From an uncultured Chitinophagales bacterium (GTDB lineage: Bacteria; Bacteroidota; Bacteroidia; Chitinophagales; JAHDHT01): a DNA stretch of 41,005 nucleotides. The stretch is taken from positions 1 through 41,005 of the forward strand of contig CALHDG010000062.1 of the NCBI GenBank assembly GCA_938023075.1, in the 5' to 3' direction. The notes under the pieces are model-generated. The model made no database searches. It was not told the origin of the DNA and worked only from the letters and a program-made list of their open reading frames with translations. The position numbers and the translations under genes are program-made. Below, one piece after another: positions 16,093 through 25,325 of this stretch. Within the stretch, counting starts at the first letter, position 1, and every line of letters begins with the position of its first letter.

Positions 16093-19000
16093 ATGGCAAT
16101 ACAAGCGAATAATTATAATTTATTACTTCAAAAATTAGACGGTTTTACCCGTAAATACTATTTTAACAAATTGATTAGAGGATTACTGTACAGCATTGGT
16201 ATCGTAATCTTGGCATTTATTTTAATTGCCGTATTAGAGTATTTTTTCTATTTCTCTTCAACAGTTAGAAAAGTTTTATTATACGGTTTTCTTGGTTTAA
16301 GCGGATTGGTGTTTATCGGAGGCGTATTATATCCCTTGCTTCAAATTTTAAAGCTCGGTAAAATTATATCTCATCAAAAGGCTGCTCAAATAATAGGCAC
16401 ACATTTTACTGATGTGAAAGATCGTTTGTTAAATGTATTGCAATTAAAAGAACAATCGAACGATTCAACGAGTAAAGCATTAATTGAAGCGAGCATTAAT
16501 CAAAAAGCGGCAACCTTAAAACCGGTTCCGTTTACGCAAGCGGTTAATTTAAAAAGAAACACCAAGTATATTAAATATGCTTTACTGCCGTTGTCTTTTT
16601 TAGTGATCTTATTATTTGCAGCCCCCAATTTGATAAAAGATGGTACAGACAGATTGTTGAGAAATGATGAAGAATTTGTGAAGCCGGCTCCTTTCTATTT
16701 TAATTTACTTACGGATGATTTGGAAGCGATTCAAAATGAAAATTTGATGGTTGATGTGGGCGTTACAGGAACAGTTTTGCCAAAAGAAGCCTTCATACAT
16801 TTTAATGATTTTTCGTATAAGCTTAATCAAAAAGACCAAAATGAATTTTCTTATCAATTTGCCAATTTGCAGAAAGATTTGAACTTCTATTTTGAAGCAG
16901 ATGGTTTTACCTCAGAAAATTACGAAATTAAAGTAATTCCTAAACCCTCTATCGTAGGTTTTGATGTTGATTTAGATTATCCATCTTACACAGGTAAAAA
17001 AGATGAAACTTTAAGTAATACAGGAGATATTGTGGTGCCAACCGGTTCAAAAATATTATGGCAATTCAAAGCAAAAAATACCGATGATATTAAAATGGGC
17101 TTCAACAAAGAAAATGTGGAAGCTCAGCGAATTAGTGAGTTGGATTTTAATTATTCCAAACAATTTTTTAAAGATGATACCTATACAGTATATGTATCAA
17201 GTGAAAAAGTGAAAAACGCAGATTCTATAACTTATACTATTAGTACTATTCCAGATTTGTATCCAAACATATCGGCTGAAGAAGTGAAAGATTCGACCGA
17301 TAAAAATTTAATTTATTTTTTAGGTGATGCTTCTGATGATTATGGTTTGACTGACCTGTTTTTTAAATGGCGTTTAAAAGATGAAGCGGAATATGAAAAA
17401 GTACCGGTTGAATATAAAGGATCTAAAAAGACGGCAAAGTACACTTATTTTTGGGATTTAACCGGTATGGGTTTAAAAGCAGGTGATGAAGTATATTATC
17501 ATTTTGAAGTATGGGATAATGATGGTATTAAGGGCAGTAAGTTTAGCCGTACACCCGAAATGACTTTTAAGTTGCCTTCTATTAGAGAAATGGAGGAACA
17601 AACCGATGAGCAAAACGAAGATTTAAAAGAAGACCTAAAAGAAACTTTAGATGAGGTGAAAGAAATGAAGGAAGAAGTGAAAGATATGAAAGAGCGCATC
17701 TTACAGAAAAAAGATTTGGATTGGGAAGACAAAAAAGCCATTGAAGATGTAATTAAAAAGCATAAGAAAGTTCAAAATCAAGTTGAACAAATTCAACAAG
17801 ATTTTCAACAGAATTTAAAACAAGAGCAAGAGTATCGTCAGCCTACAGAAAGCATTAAAGAAAAGAAAGAAAAACTACAAGAATTGTTTGAGCAGGTGAT
17901 GAGTGACGAGATGAAAGAGATGATGAAGAAGTTGGAAGAAATGTTAGATAAGTTGGAACAAGAAGATGCCTTTGAAGAGTTAGAAGATTTTGAATTAAAT
18001 GATGAGGAATTAGAAGAAGAATTAGATAGGATGTTGGAGTTATTTAAACAATTAGAGTTTGAAGAAAAAATGACCGAAACTATTGATAAGTTAAATGAAT
18101 TAGCAGAAGAAGAAGAAGATTTATCAGAAGAAACGAAAGAAAATGAAAGCGGCAATTTAGACGAAGAAGAGAAAAAACAGGAAGAGCTGAATGAGAAGTT
18201 TGAAGATATAAAAGAAGATTTGGAGAAGTTAGATGAAATGGGTAAAGAATTGAGTGAACCTCAAAGTATGGAGGAACATAAAGAAGATTCGGAAGAGATA
18301 CAAGAAGATATGGAAAATGCTCAGGAAAATTTAGAGCAAAATCAAAAATCGGGTGCCTCTAAAAAACAAAAAAGTGCAGCACAAAAAATGCAGCAAATGG
18401 CTAATGCTATGCAGCAGCAAATGAACCAGCAACAAGAAGAACAAATGGAAGAAGATATGAAAGCCATTAGACAGTTGTTGGAAAACTTAGTAAAACTCTC
18501 CATTGACCAGGAAGATGTGATGGATGCCATATTAATTACCGACATTAATAATCCGAAATATAAAAAATTAGTTCAAGATCAATATAAGATACAAGAAGAT
18601 GCCCAAATGGTTAAAGACAGTATAATCGCTTTAAGCAAGCGCATTTTTCAAATTGAAAGCTTTGTAACCAAAGAAATTACCAAAATCAACAAAAATATGG
18701 ATGATGGTTTAGATTATTTGGAAGAGCGAAAGGTAAATGACGGAACGGTTAACCAGCAATATATTATGACAGGTTTTAACAACCTCGCCTTAATGTTTAA
18801 TGAAACCTTGCAACAAATGCAACAGCAAATGAGTGGAGGTATGCCAGGCAACCAAAATTGCAATAAACCAGGTGGTAGTGGAAAACCGGGTAGTATGGGA
18901 GGCTTAAAAAGTGCCCAAGAAAAAATGAATGCACAGTTAGAAAAAATGCTCGAAAAAATGGGTAAAGGTGAACAACCGGGTGGAAAACCAGGTGAAAAAG

Positions 19001-19431
19001 GACCCATGAGCAAAGAAATTGCAAAAATGGCGCAACGCCAGGCTGCTATTAGAGATGCCATCCAAAAAATAGACAAAGAACAGAATAAAGACGGTAAAAA
19101 TTCATTGGGTGATTTGCAAAAATTAGCCGAAGAAATGGAAAAAACCGAAGAAGACTTATTAAATAAAAAATTAACTACCCAAATGATTACCAGGCAACAA
19201 GATATATTAACCCGCTTACTAAAAGCCGAAGAAGCGGAACGGCAACGTGAAATAGATGAGCAACGAGAAGCAGAAACCGCACGCGAGAAACCCAAAGCCA
19301 TTCCCCCCGAAATTCAAGAATATTTACGCCAACGCGAAGCAGAAGTAGAGCTGTATAAAACAGTTCCACCTGCATTAAAACCATTTTATAAGACTTTAGT
19401 GGAACGATATTTTAATGAAATTAGTTTTTAA
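16093..19431 (+). CDS. DUF4175 family membrane-anchored coiled-coil protein
   Basis: 1112 residues. Three N-terminal membrane segments lie at about 28-52, 58-82 and 155-175. A beta-rich extracytoplasmic region follows (about 190-490). Then comes a very long acidic Glu/Lys/Gln coiled coil (about 490-850) with Q/M-rich patches and a Gly/Pro-rich spacer near 915-940, then a further helical region. This is the standard build of the Bacteroidota DUF4175 family, whose function is unknown; a role in the envelope is inferred. The start has a strong AAGGAG 9 bases upstream; a second ATG at 16089 is out of frame. The stop overlaps the next gene by 17 bases, so the two are translationally linked. Confidence 0.9.
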   Translation: MAIQANNYNLLLQKLDGFTRKYYFNKLIRGLLYSIGIVILAFILIAVLEYFFYFSSTVRKVLLYGFLGLSGLVFIGGVLYPLLQILKLGKIISHQKAAQIIGTHFTDVKDRLLNVLQLKEQSNDSTSKALIEASINQKAATLKPVPFTQAVNLKRNTKYIKYALLPLSFLVILLFAAPNLIKDGTDRLLRNDEEFVKPAPFYFNLLTDDLEAIQNENLMVDVGVTGTVLPKEAFIHFNDFSYKLNQKDQNEFSYQFANLQKDLNFYFEADGFTSENYEIKVIPKPSIVGFDVDLDYPSYTGKKDETLSNTGDIVVPTGSKILWQFKAKNTDDIKMGFNKENVEAQRISELDFNYSKQFFKDDTYTVYVSSEKVKNADSITYTISTIPDLYPNISAEEVKDSTDKNLIYFLGDASDDYGLTDLFFKWRLKDEAEYEKVPVEYKGSKKTAKYTYFWDLTGMGLKAGDEVYYHFEVWDNDGIKGSKFSRTPEMTFKLPSIREMEEQTDEQNEDLKEDLKETLDEVKEMKEEVKDMKERILQKKDLDWEDKKAIEDVIKKHKKVQNQVEQIQQDFQQNLKQEQEYRQPTESIKEKKEKLQELFEQVMSDEMKEMMKKLEEMLDKLEQEDAFEELEDFELNDEELEEELDRMLELFKQLEFEEKMTETIDKLNELAEEEEDLSEETKENESGNLDEEEKKQEELNEKFEDIKEDLEKLDEMGKELSEPQSMEEHKEDSEEIQEDMENAQENLEQNQKSGASKKQKSAAQKMQQMANAMQQQMNQQQEEQMEEDMKAIRQLLENLVKLSIDQEDVMDAILITDINNPKYKKLVQDQYKIQEDAQMVKDSIIALSKRIFQIESFVTKEITKINKNMDDGLDYLEERKVNDGTVNQQYIMTGFNNLALMFNETLQQMQQQMSGGMPGNQNCNKPGGSGKPGSMGGLKSAQEKMNAQLEKMLEKMGKGEQPGGKPGEKGPMSKEIAKMAQRQAAIRDAIQKIDKEQNKDGKNSLGDLQKLAEEMEKTEEDLLNKKLTTQMITRQQDILTRLLKAEEAERQREIDEQREAETAREKPKAIPPEIQEYLRQREAEVELYKTVPPALKPFYKTLVERYFNEISF

Positions 19432-19867
19432 TAACGTGAGTAGTATTACGCCGCCGCCATCCGAGCTTTTTTTAAAGCTACCTTCTAAGCCGCAAAACAT
19501 TAATTTGTTAGAACCCTTTATTAAAAGAGTTTGCGATCAATTTAGAGTAAATACCGATCAGTATAATGATATTATGCTGGTTTTAACTGAAGCTGTTAAT
19601 AATTCCATTCATCATGGCAATGCTTGTTGCCCAGATAAAATGGTCTTAATTTCAACCAGACAATCAGAAGATTTGCTCACCTTTGTCATACAAGACGAAG
19701 GACAGGGTTTCGACCCATCTAAATTGCCCGACCCTACTGCACCCGAAAATGTTGCAGAACCTAATGGAAGAGGGGTTTACTTAATGCGACAATTCTCGCA
19801 CGATGTTATTGTACGCCAGCGTACAAAAGACTTGGGTTGCCAAGTAGTGGTGCATTTCCAGATATAG
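19415..19867 (+). CDS. RsbW-like ATP-binding (HATPase) protein
   Basis: 150 residues, a stand-alone GHKL ATPase of the anti-sigma-factor kinase type. It shows the N-box E-A-V-N-N-S-I-H-H-G-N, the G1 box D-E-G-Q-G-F-D and the G2 box N-G-R-G-V-Y-L-M. Family members phosphorylate anti-anti-sigma proteins and bind partner regulators. No STAS-domain or sigma gene is adjacent, so the partner is elsewhere or the role differs. It overlaps the end of the DUF4175 gene, a pairing I know from other Bacteroidota, and is followed 104 bases later by thyA. Confidence 0.92.
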   Translation: MKLVFNNVSSITPPPSELFLKLPSKPQNINLLEPFIKRVCDQFRVNTDQYNDIMLVLTEAVNNSIHHGNACCPDKMVLISTRQSEDLLTFVIQDEGQGFDPSKLPDPTAPENVAEPNGRGVYLMRQFSHDVIVRQRTKDLGCQVVVHFQI

Positions 19868-19971
19868 CCTGCAGTAAATTTTCGGCATCAAACACTGCCT
19901 TCATTTTTTTTTGAACATACTTGTTAATAAAAATTACTTTTAATTTATAGATATAGTAGTTTATTTGCACA

Positions 19972-20766
19972 ATGAATGCTTACTTAAAATTGCTGGATAC
20001 CATACTAAATGAAGGAATCAAAAGGAGTGATAGAACCAATACGGGTACATTAAGCATTTTTGGCTATCAAATGCGTTTTAACCTACAAGATGGTTTTCCC
20101 TTGTTAACAACTAAAAAAGTACATCTTCGCTCAATAATCTACGAATTACTTTGGTTTTTAAATGGTGACACGAACATTAAATATCTTAATGAAAACAAAG
20201 TCAACATTTGGAATGAATGGGCAGATGAAAACGGTGAGCTTGGTCCGGTTTATGGACATCAATGGCGTAGTTGGTCTGCCCCCAACCTGCAAAGTATTGA
20301 TCAAATCACCCAACTTGTTGAAGGGCTAAAAAATAATCCACATTCACGCCGGCATATTGTAAGTGCTTGGAATGTGGCAGACATCCAACACATGGCTTTA
20401 CCGCCTTGTCACTGTTTATTTCAATTTTATGTTGCTAACAATAAACTAAGTTGCCAATTATACCAACGCAGTGCCGATGTATTTTTGGGTGTTCCTTTTA
20501 ATATTGCCTCTTACAGTTTACTAACGTTAATGCTTGCTCAAGTTTGTGGTTTGCATGCTGGTGATTTTATCCATACTTTTGGAGATACGCATATATATTT
20601 AAATCATTTAGATCAAGTAAAACTGCAACTTAGCCGTTCACCACGTAGTTTACCGATAATGCAAATAAACGCCAACGTGCAAAACATCTTTAATTTTAAA
20701 TTTAATGATTTTACGCTGTTGGATTATGATCCGCATCCAGCAATTAAAGCTCCAATTGCCATATGA
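19972..20766 (+). CDS. thyA: Thymidylate synthase
   Basis: 264 residues, the short bacterial form. It methylates dUMP to dTMP using methylene-tetrahydrofolate. Catalytic Cys is in L-P-P-C-H-C. The [19 protein letters not shown] substrate loop, the H-x-Y-x-N-H motif and the A-P-I-A-I end are intact. The TGA overlaps the folA start (ATGA), so the two are one operon. The dihydrofolate made here is recycled by the next product. Confidence 0.98.
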   Translation: MNAYLKLLDTILNEGIKRSDRTNTGTLSIFGYQMRFNLQDGFPLLTTKKVHLRSIIYELLWFLNGDTNIKYLNENKVNIWNEWADENGELGPVYGHQWRSWSAPNLQSIDQITQLVEGLKNNPHSRRHIVSAWNVADIQHMALPPCHCLFQFYVANNKLSCQLYQRSADVFLGVPFNIASYSLLTLMLAQVCGLHAGDFIHTFGDTHIYLNHLDQVKLQLSRSPRSLPIMQINANVQNIFNFKFNDFTLLDYDPHPAIKAPIAI

Positions 20767-21260
20767 CTATTTCAATTATCGTAGCCTTATCAGAAAACAA
20801 TGCCATTGGTAAAAATGGCAAAATACCCTGGCATTTGCCCAATGATTTAAAACACTTTAAAAAAGTAACCTTAGGGCACCATATTATTATGGGCAGGAAA
20901 ACCTTCGACTCAATTGGTAAGCCTTTACCCGGTAGAACCAATGTAGTAGTAACCAATCAAAAAGATTTAAAAATTGAAGGTTGTGAAGTGGTTAACTCGC
21001 TTGGTGCAGCCTTAGCCATTGCGCGTTTAGATAATCAAGATGAAGTGTTTATTATAGGAGGTGCCAGTATTTACGAAAAGATGCTGGCAGATGCTGAAAA
21101 AATATACCTTACCAGGGTGCAAACCAAAGTAATTGGAGCCGATACCTATTTCCCAGACATTGACGAAAAAATGTGGATTGAAACCAAAAGTTATCCCTAC
21201 TTACCAGATGAAGAGCACAACCATGCCTACACCATTAAACTTTTAGAACGCAGAATGTAG
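20763..21260 (+). CDS. folA: Dihydrofolate reductase
   Basis: 165 residues. It reduces dihydrofolate to tetrahydrofolate with NADPH. Visible motifs are the N-terminal [11 protein letters not shown], the active-site loop [12 protein letters not shown] (catalytic Asp), the NADPH-binding [17 protein letters not shown], and the G-G-A-S-I-Y motif. It starts inside the thyA stop codon, a classic thyA-folA pair. A repeat (copy D) lies downstream in opposite orientation. Confidence 0.98.
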   Translation: MTISIIVALSENNAIGKNGKIPWHLPNDLKHFKKVTLGHHIIMGRKTFDSIGKPLPGRTNVVVTNQKDLKIEGCEVVNSLGAALAIARLDNQDEVFIIGGASIYEKMLADAEKIYLTRVQTKVIGADTYFPDIDEKMWIETKSYPYLPDEEHNHAYTIKLLERRM

Positions 21261-21313
21261 CTAACTTTAACTTAATGGTAAAAACGTTTTTAAAATTTTC
21301 GTATAATTTTTTT

Positions 21314-21429
21314 GAAGCGAAACATCTAGACTTAAAATAAGGGTACTCTTGCTTTCCGCTCAAATACCGTTTGCCAACCCACCAAAGCCATGCTGCATAA
21401 ACGGTATAACCGCTGCAATCAAGGCTATA
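21314..21429 (-). repeat. Structured intergenic repeat, copy D
   Basis: Minus orientation, between folA and the BASS gene, which both run on the plus strand. P1 is CTTG (21348-21351) with CAAG (21420-21423). P2 is ATACCGTTT (21364-21372) with AAACGGTAT (21399-21407), 9 perfect pairs. The tail GTTTCGCTTC on the minus strand is 21314-21323. The loop arms GCAGCGGTT and TTGAGCGGAAAG match copies A and C. Confidence 0.87.
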
Positions 21430-21521
21430 CTTCAAACAACATGCTTCGTTGCTAAATAAGTAAATTGACAATTAAATAGAAAAGTGCGCTTTGTTTATTG
21501 TAATAAAAGTATATTTAAGCA

Positions 21522-22430
21522 ATGTTTTTACTAATCCAACAATCAATAGATCAATTACAATTACCTGATGTTGAAAGTGCTTTACTTCCCCTAAACATTA
21601 GCCTTTTTGTTATTATGTTTGGTGTAGCGCTAGGCATTCGTGTGGTTGATTTTAAGCGAATTATTCAAATACCTAAACCTGCCTTGCTCGGTATAGTAAG
21701 TCAATTTATTTTGCTGCCTTTATGCACCTTTTTATTAGTGTGTGTTTGGCAACCCATTGCCAGCGTTGGTTTGGGTATGATTTTAGTGGCGGCTTGCCCC
21801 GGTGGTAATATCTCTAACTTTATGACTTCGCTTGCCAAAGGCAATGCAGCTTTGTCAGTTACCTTAACTGCTTTTGCTACCTTAAGTGCCGTAGTATTAA
21901 CCCCATTTAACTTTCAATTGTATGGCAATTTATTTGCTCCAGCATTAATGCAAAGTATTAATGTTAATCCGGTCGAGATGTTTAAAACCGTTGCATTAAT
22001 ATTGGCTATACCGTTGGTGTTGGGTATGCTGTTTAATTATTACTTCCCAAAAATTACGGCTGCAATAGTTAAACCGATTCAATATTTATCTATCCTTATT
22101 TTTTTGGCTATTGTACTGTTAGCATTTTCCAAAAATTGGGAAAATTTTACTAAATACATTCATGTTATATTTGTTTTAGTGTTATTGCATAATATGTTGG
22201 CATTAGCATGTGGCTTTAGCTTGGCTAAATTATTTAAGCTCAACTTGCCCAACACCAAAACCTTAACTATTGAAACGGGCATCCAAAACTCTGGCTTAGC
22301 TTTAATTTTATACTTTAATTTTTTTAACGAGCTGTCTATTGGTGGCATGGGCGTAATAGCCGCATGGTGGGGCATTTGGCATATTGTTGCCGGTTTAACT
22401 GTGGCTACTTTGTGGGCTAGAAAAGTTTAG
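21522..22430 (+). CDS. Bile acid:sodium symporter (BASS) family transporter
   Basis: 302 residues, about nine or ten membrane segments. BASS signatures are present: A-C-P-G-G-N-I-S-N-F-M-T-S-L-A-K-G-N in the first half and I-E-T-G-I-Q-N-S-G-L-A-L in the second, the two regions that form the crossing helices and Na+ sites. Substrates in this family include bile acids, pyruvate, pantoate and other organic anions; the sequence alone does not decide. TTTG (21491) and TATATTTA (21511-21518) just before the ATG may be a weak promoter. Structured repeats lie on both sides (copies D and A). Confidence 0.92.
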   Translation: MFLLIQQSIDQLQLPDVESALLPLNISLFVIMFGVALGIRVVDFKRIIQIPKPALLGIVSQFILLPLCTFLLVCVWQPIASVGLGMILVAACPGGNISNFMTSLAKGNAALSVTLTAFATLSAVVLTPFNFQLYGNLFAPALMQSINVNPVEMFKTVALILAIPLVLGMLFNYYFPKITAAIVKPIQYLSILIFLAIVLLAFSKNWENFTKYIHVIFVLVLLHNMLALACGFSLAKLFKLNLPNTKTLTIETGIQNSGLALILYFNFFNELSIGGMGVIAAWWGIWHIVAGLTVATLWARKV

Positions 22431-22458
22431 CAACTACAACGGAGCACCCTTAGAAAAC

Positions 22459-22573
22459 TAGCCCTGATTGCAGCGGTTATGCTATTTGCAGCGCTTGGTT
22501 TTGTGGCGTTGGCAAAATGGCATTTGAGCGGAAAGCAGGACTGCCCTTCGTATGAGTACATCTGGTTCGCTTC
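22459..22573 (+). repeat. Structured intergenic repeat, copy A
   Basis: Plus orientation, 28 bases after the BASS stop. P1 is CCTG (22463-22466) with CAGG (22536-22539). P2 is ATGCTATTT (22479-22487) with AAATGGCAT (22515-22523), including one G-U pair. An inner AGCGC/GCGTT helix is possible. The tail ends with GGTTCGCTTC and an A run. Confidence 0.87.
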
Positions 22574-22592
22574 AAAAAAAATGATTGTGCTA

Positions 22593-22623
22593 TTAAAAAA
22601 AAGAGGCTAATAGTTAACCTCTT
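22593..22623 (-). terminator. Terminator for the EF-G paralogue
   Basis: On the minus strand AAGAGG, an 11-base centre (itself partly paired TTA/TAA) and CCTCTT are followed by a run of eight T. It lies about 95 bases after the stop at 22719. Confidence 0.8.
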
Positions 22624-22677
22624 ATAATATTCGATATAAAAAAGTGTTGTTTTGCAGAATTTTGAAAATACGTAAGT

Positions 22678-22710
22678 AAAGGTGACACCTTTATTAAAGA
22701 TGTCACCTTT
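22678..22710 (-). terminator. Hairpin directly after the EF-G paralogue
   Basis: AAAGGTGACA pairs with TGTCACCTTT over 10 bp around a TTTA-containing loop. The T-run is short on either strand, so it may be an RNA-stabilising 3' hairpin placed before the true terminator at 22593-22623. Confidence 0.55.
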
Positions 22711-22718
22711 AAAGCAAA

Positions 22719-24845
22719 TTAATTAACGCTTTCTTCCTGATATTCTTTGATGAGTTGCGCCTGAATATCGGGTGTTAATGGGGCGTACTCTGCATATGCC
22801 CGGTTGTGTTTTGCTCTACCCTGCGACAACGAACGTAAAGTAGATGAATACTTATACAATTCGCTTAAGGGTACTTTGGCTTTAATTTTTTGGTAATGCC
22901 CATCGGCATCCATACCCATTATAGTGGCACGGCGAGTTTGCAAATCACCCATTACATCGCCCATAATTTCTTCAGGCACTAACACTTCAACATCATAAAT
23001 GGGTTCTAACAGTTGCGGATTGGCTTCAACAAACGCTTGTTTAAAAGCATTGGTAGCAGCCAATTTAAAAGCCATATCGTTGCTGTCTACTGCGTGCATT
23101 TTGCCATCGTAAACAGCCACCCGTACATCGCGTACATACGAACCAGTTAACGGACCGACTTCCAATTTTTCCATCACTCCTTTCATAATGGCGTTTGAAT
23201 ATTTTACATCAATAGCACCACCAACAATGCACCACAAAAAGTTGAGTTTACCGCCCCATGGCAAATCTATGGTTTCTTCTTTACGCACATTTAAATCCGC
23301 AGGATGCGGAGCACCTTCAGTAAAAGGTTCTACCAACATATGAACCTCCCCAAATTGACCGGAACCACCACTTTGTTTTTTATGGCGATAATCTTTACGC
23401 ACACTTTTTCTAATGGTTTCCCTATAAGGTATTTTGGGTTTAAGGTATTCTATATCAACTTTATAATTGTTTTCAATTTTGTGTTTAATAATTTGTAGTT
23501 GTAACTCACCTTGTCCGCTTAAAATAGTTTGTTTCAACTCTTTTGATTGCTCAATAATAATGCTTGGGTCTTCTTCGTGCAGTTTGTTTAAGGCTACTGC
23601 CATTTTTTCTTCTTCGCCACTGGTTTTAGTGGTAATAGCTGTTCGAATACGCGGTGTTGGAAACTTAATCGGTTCTAATTCAATGTCGCTACCCTTTACA
23701 GTAAGCGTATTATTGGTATGCGTATTTTTCAATTTAACGGTTGCCCCAATATCACCGGCATGCAACTCTTCAACGTTGGTTCTTTTTTTACCATCCATTA
23801 AGTAAAGCTGCGTAATTCTCTCACTGCCCTGATTTGCCATATTGATCAAATCACTACCTAAAGTCAATTTGCCCGAAGTCACTTTAAAAAATGACATATC
23901 GCCCAAATGTGGTTCACTAATTGTTTTGAAAACAAACAGGCTGGTAGTGGCGTCTGGGTCAACCGGATGGTTGGCTTCTTTATCTTTTACTTTAAAGGGT
24001 TGATCTACCGGACCAGGCACAATATCGTGAATGAAGCCCATAATACGACCACTACCCATATTGTTGTTAGCCGAAAGGCAGAACAAGGGAAAGAGGTCTC
24101 TGTTTGCCATAGCTCCGTGCAAACCTTTGGTCATCTCTTCCTCATCTAACGAGCCTTTTTCAAAATACATTTCCATTAAGCTTTCGTCGTGTTCGGCAAT
24201 TGATTCAACCAAATCGTTGTGTAACTTATTGGCTTTGTCAATTTCACTATCGGGTATCGGTTTTTTATCTGGTTTGCCACCTTCTGCAGGAAATTCGTAC
24301 ATGGTCATTTTAAGTACATCAACAATTGCATTAAACCCTTCGCCTTGGTTTAAAGGATATTGCACCACAGTAATGCCGCTTCCAAACCGGTTTTTTGCTT
24401 GATCTACAGTTGTATCAAAGTCTGCTTTTTCCTGATCTAAATGATTGACCGCAAACAGCATCGGTTTTTTAAATTGCTTAGAATAATCCCAAATGAGCTC
24501 TGTACCTACTTCAACTCCATTTTGGCCGTTTAGCAACATAATACCGGTATCGGCTACTTTTAAACTACTGGCAACTTCCGAAACGAAATCATCAAAACCA
24601 GGTGTATCAATCACATTTATTTTTGTGCTTTTCCAGGGTAAATGCATTAGTGAACTAAAAATAGTATTGCCTCTTTCTTGCTCAATTTCATGATAATCCG
24701 CAACGGTATTTTTATCGTTCACGCTGCCACGCCGATTAATTTTACCCGCTTCAAAAAGCATGCATTCGGCTAAGGTGGTCTTCCCGCTGCCGGAATGACC
24801 CAGCAGCACAACATTTTTAATTTTGTCCGTAGTGTAAACTTTCAT
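22719..24845 (-). CDS. Elongation factor G paralogue (EF-G2 type) with altered GTPase centre
   Basis: 708 residues covering all EF-G domains. G1 is GHSGSGKT (16-23). Switch I keeps E-R-G-N-T-I near 57-62. G3 is DTPGFDDF (80-87) where canonical EF-G has DTPGHVDF; the catalytic His is Phe. G4 is NHLD (134-137), not NKMD. The end of the protein, with Q-T-R-R-A-T-I-M-G-M and S-L-S-Q-G-R-A, is EF-G-like. It matches the Bacteroidota EF-G2 group; the Bacteroides member has been reported to promote translocation without GTP hydrolysis, useful in nutrient limitation. It is probably not the housekeeping fusA, which normally sits near str-operon genes absent here. It stands alone with its own terminator. 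Confidence 0.93.
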   Translation of the reverse strand: MKVYTTDKIKNVVLLGHSGSGKTTLAECMLFEAGKINRRGSVNDKNTVADYHEIEQERGNTIFSSLMHLPWKSTKINVIDTPGFDDFVSEVASSLKVADTGIMLLNGQNGVEVGTELIWDYSKQFKKPMLFAVNHLDQEKADFDTTVDQAKNRFGSGITVVQYPLNQGEGFNAIVDVLKMTMYEFPAEGGKPDKKPIPDSEIDKANKLHNDLVESIAEHDESLMEMYFEKGSLDEEEMTKGLHGAMANRDLFPLFCLSANNNMGSGRIMGFIHDIVPGPVDQPFKVKDKEANHPVDPDATTSLFVFKTISEPHLGDMSFFKVTSGKLTLGSDLINMANQGSERITQLYLMDGKKRTNVEELHAGDIGATVKLKNTHTNNTLTVKGSDIELEPIKFPTPRIRTAITTKTSGEEEKMAVALNKLHEEDPSIIIEQSKELKQTILSGQGELQLQIIKHKIENNYKVDIEYLKPKIPYRETIRKSVRKDYRHKKQSGGSGQFGEVHMLVEPFTEGAPHPADLNVRKEETIDLPWGGKLNFLWCIVGGAIDVKYSNAIMKGVMEKLEVGPLTGSYVRDVRVAVYDGKMHAVDSNDMAFKLAATNAFKQAFVEANPQLLEPIYDVEVLVPEEIMGDVMGDLQTRRATIMGMDADGHYQKIKAKVPLSELYKYSSTLRSLSQGRAKHNRAYAEYAPLTPDIQAQLIKEYQEESVN

Positions 24846-25325
24846 ACAAATACTTAATTTTAATTTAAATTAAAGAACAAAAGACTCTATGATTTTAAAT
24901 TTTACATAATGCTAATGTGTAAAAAATCAACCCGTCTTACTTTTAGCATAGTAAGGTAAGGAAATTATATAGAATAATTATAATGTTGACTGAATAAAGT
25001 AAGATGGTCGTTTAAAAAATGATATTCTGTAAAGGGGATAACCCGATAAAAATGGCTGTGTTTTCTATACATCAAATAAATTAACGGCTGATATTTTGGG
25101 TTTGTAGAGCAGTGCATTTTATACAAATTGGCAAATCAATTTCTGATAATTTTTTATGCTTTCAGGCTGTTATTCTTGCAGGATTACTTTTTATGCATTG
25201 TCTTAAACAAACACCATTCAAGACTTGCAGAATTCTATTATCTTCGTATAAATTAAACATTTGCGAATTTGAAAGAAGGAGTTTTACAATCTAAATATCT
25301 ACGTTTGAACAATCTGTTGTTCTTG
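24846..25325. other. 480-base gene-free region
   Basis: AT-rich spacer between the starts of two divergent genes. It should contain both promoters, but no clear TAnnTTTG box with partner was found. A 60-codon frame at 25112-25294 has no support from composition or a ribosome site. Confidence 0.5.

Noticed and set aside
18714-19301. 195-codon minus-strand frame antisense to the DUF4175 gene
   Set aside because: Its Ser/Phe/Cys-rich product is the typical reverse translation of a Lys/Glu/Met-rich coiled coil.
21235-21471. 78-codon minus-strand frame
   Set aside because: It overlaps the folA end and translates repeat copy D; no ribosome site and no family likeness.
22719-24845. Housekeeping fusA or a tetracycline ribosome-protection protein
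   Set aside because: The altered G3 and G4 motifs and the lone position fit the EF-G2 paralogue group, and features specific to resistance proteins are not seen.
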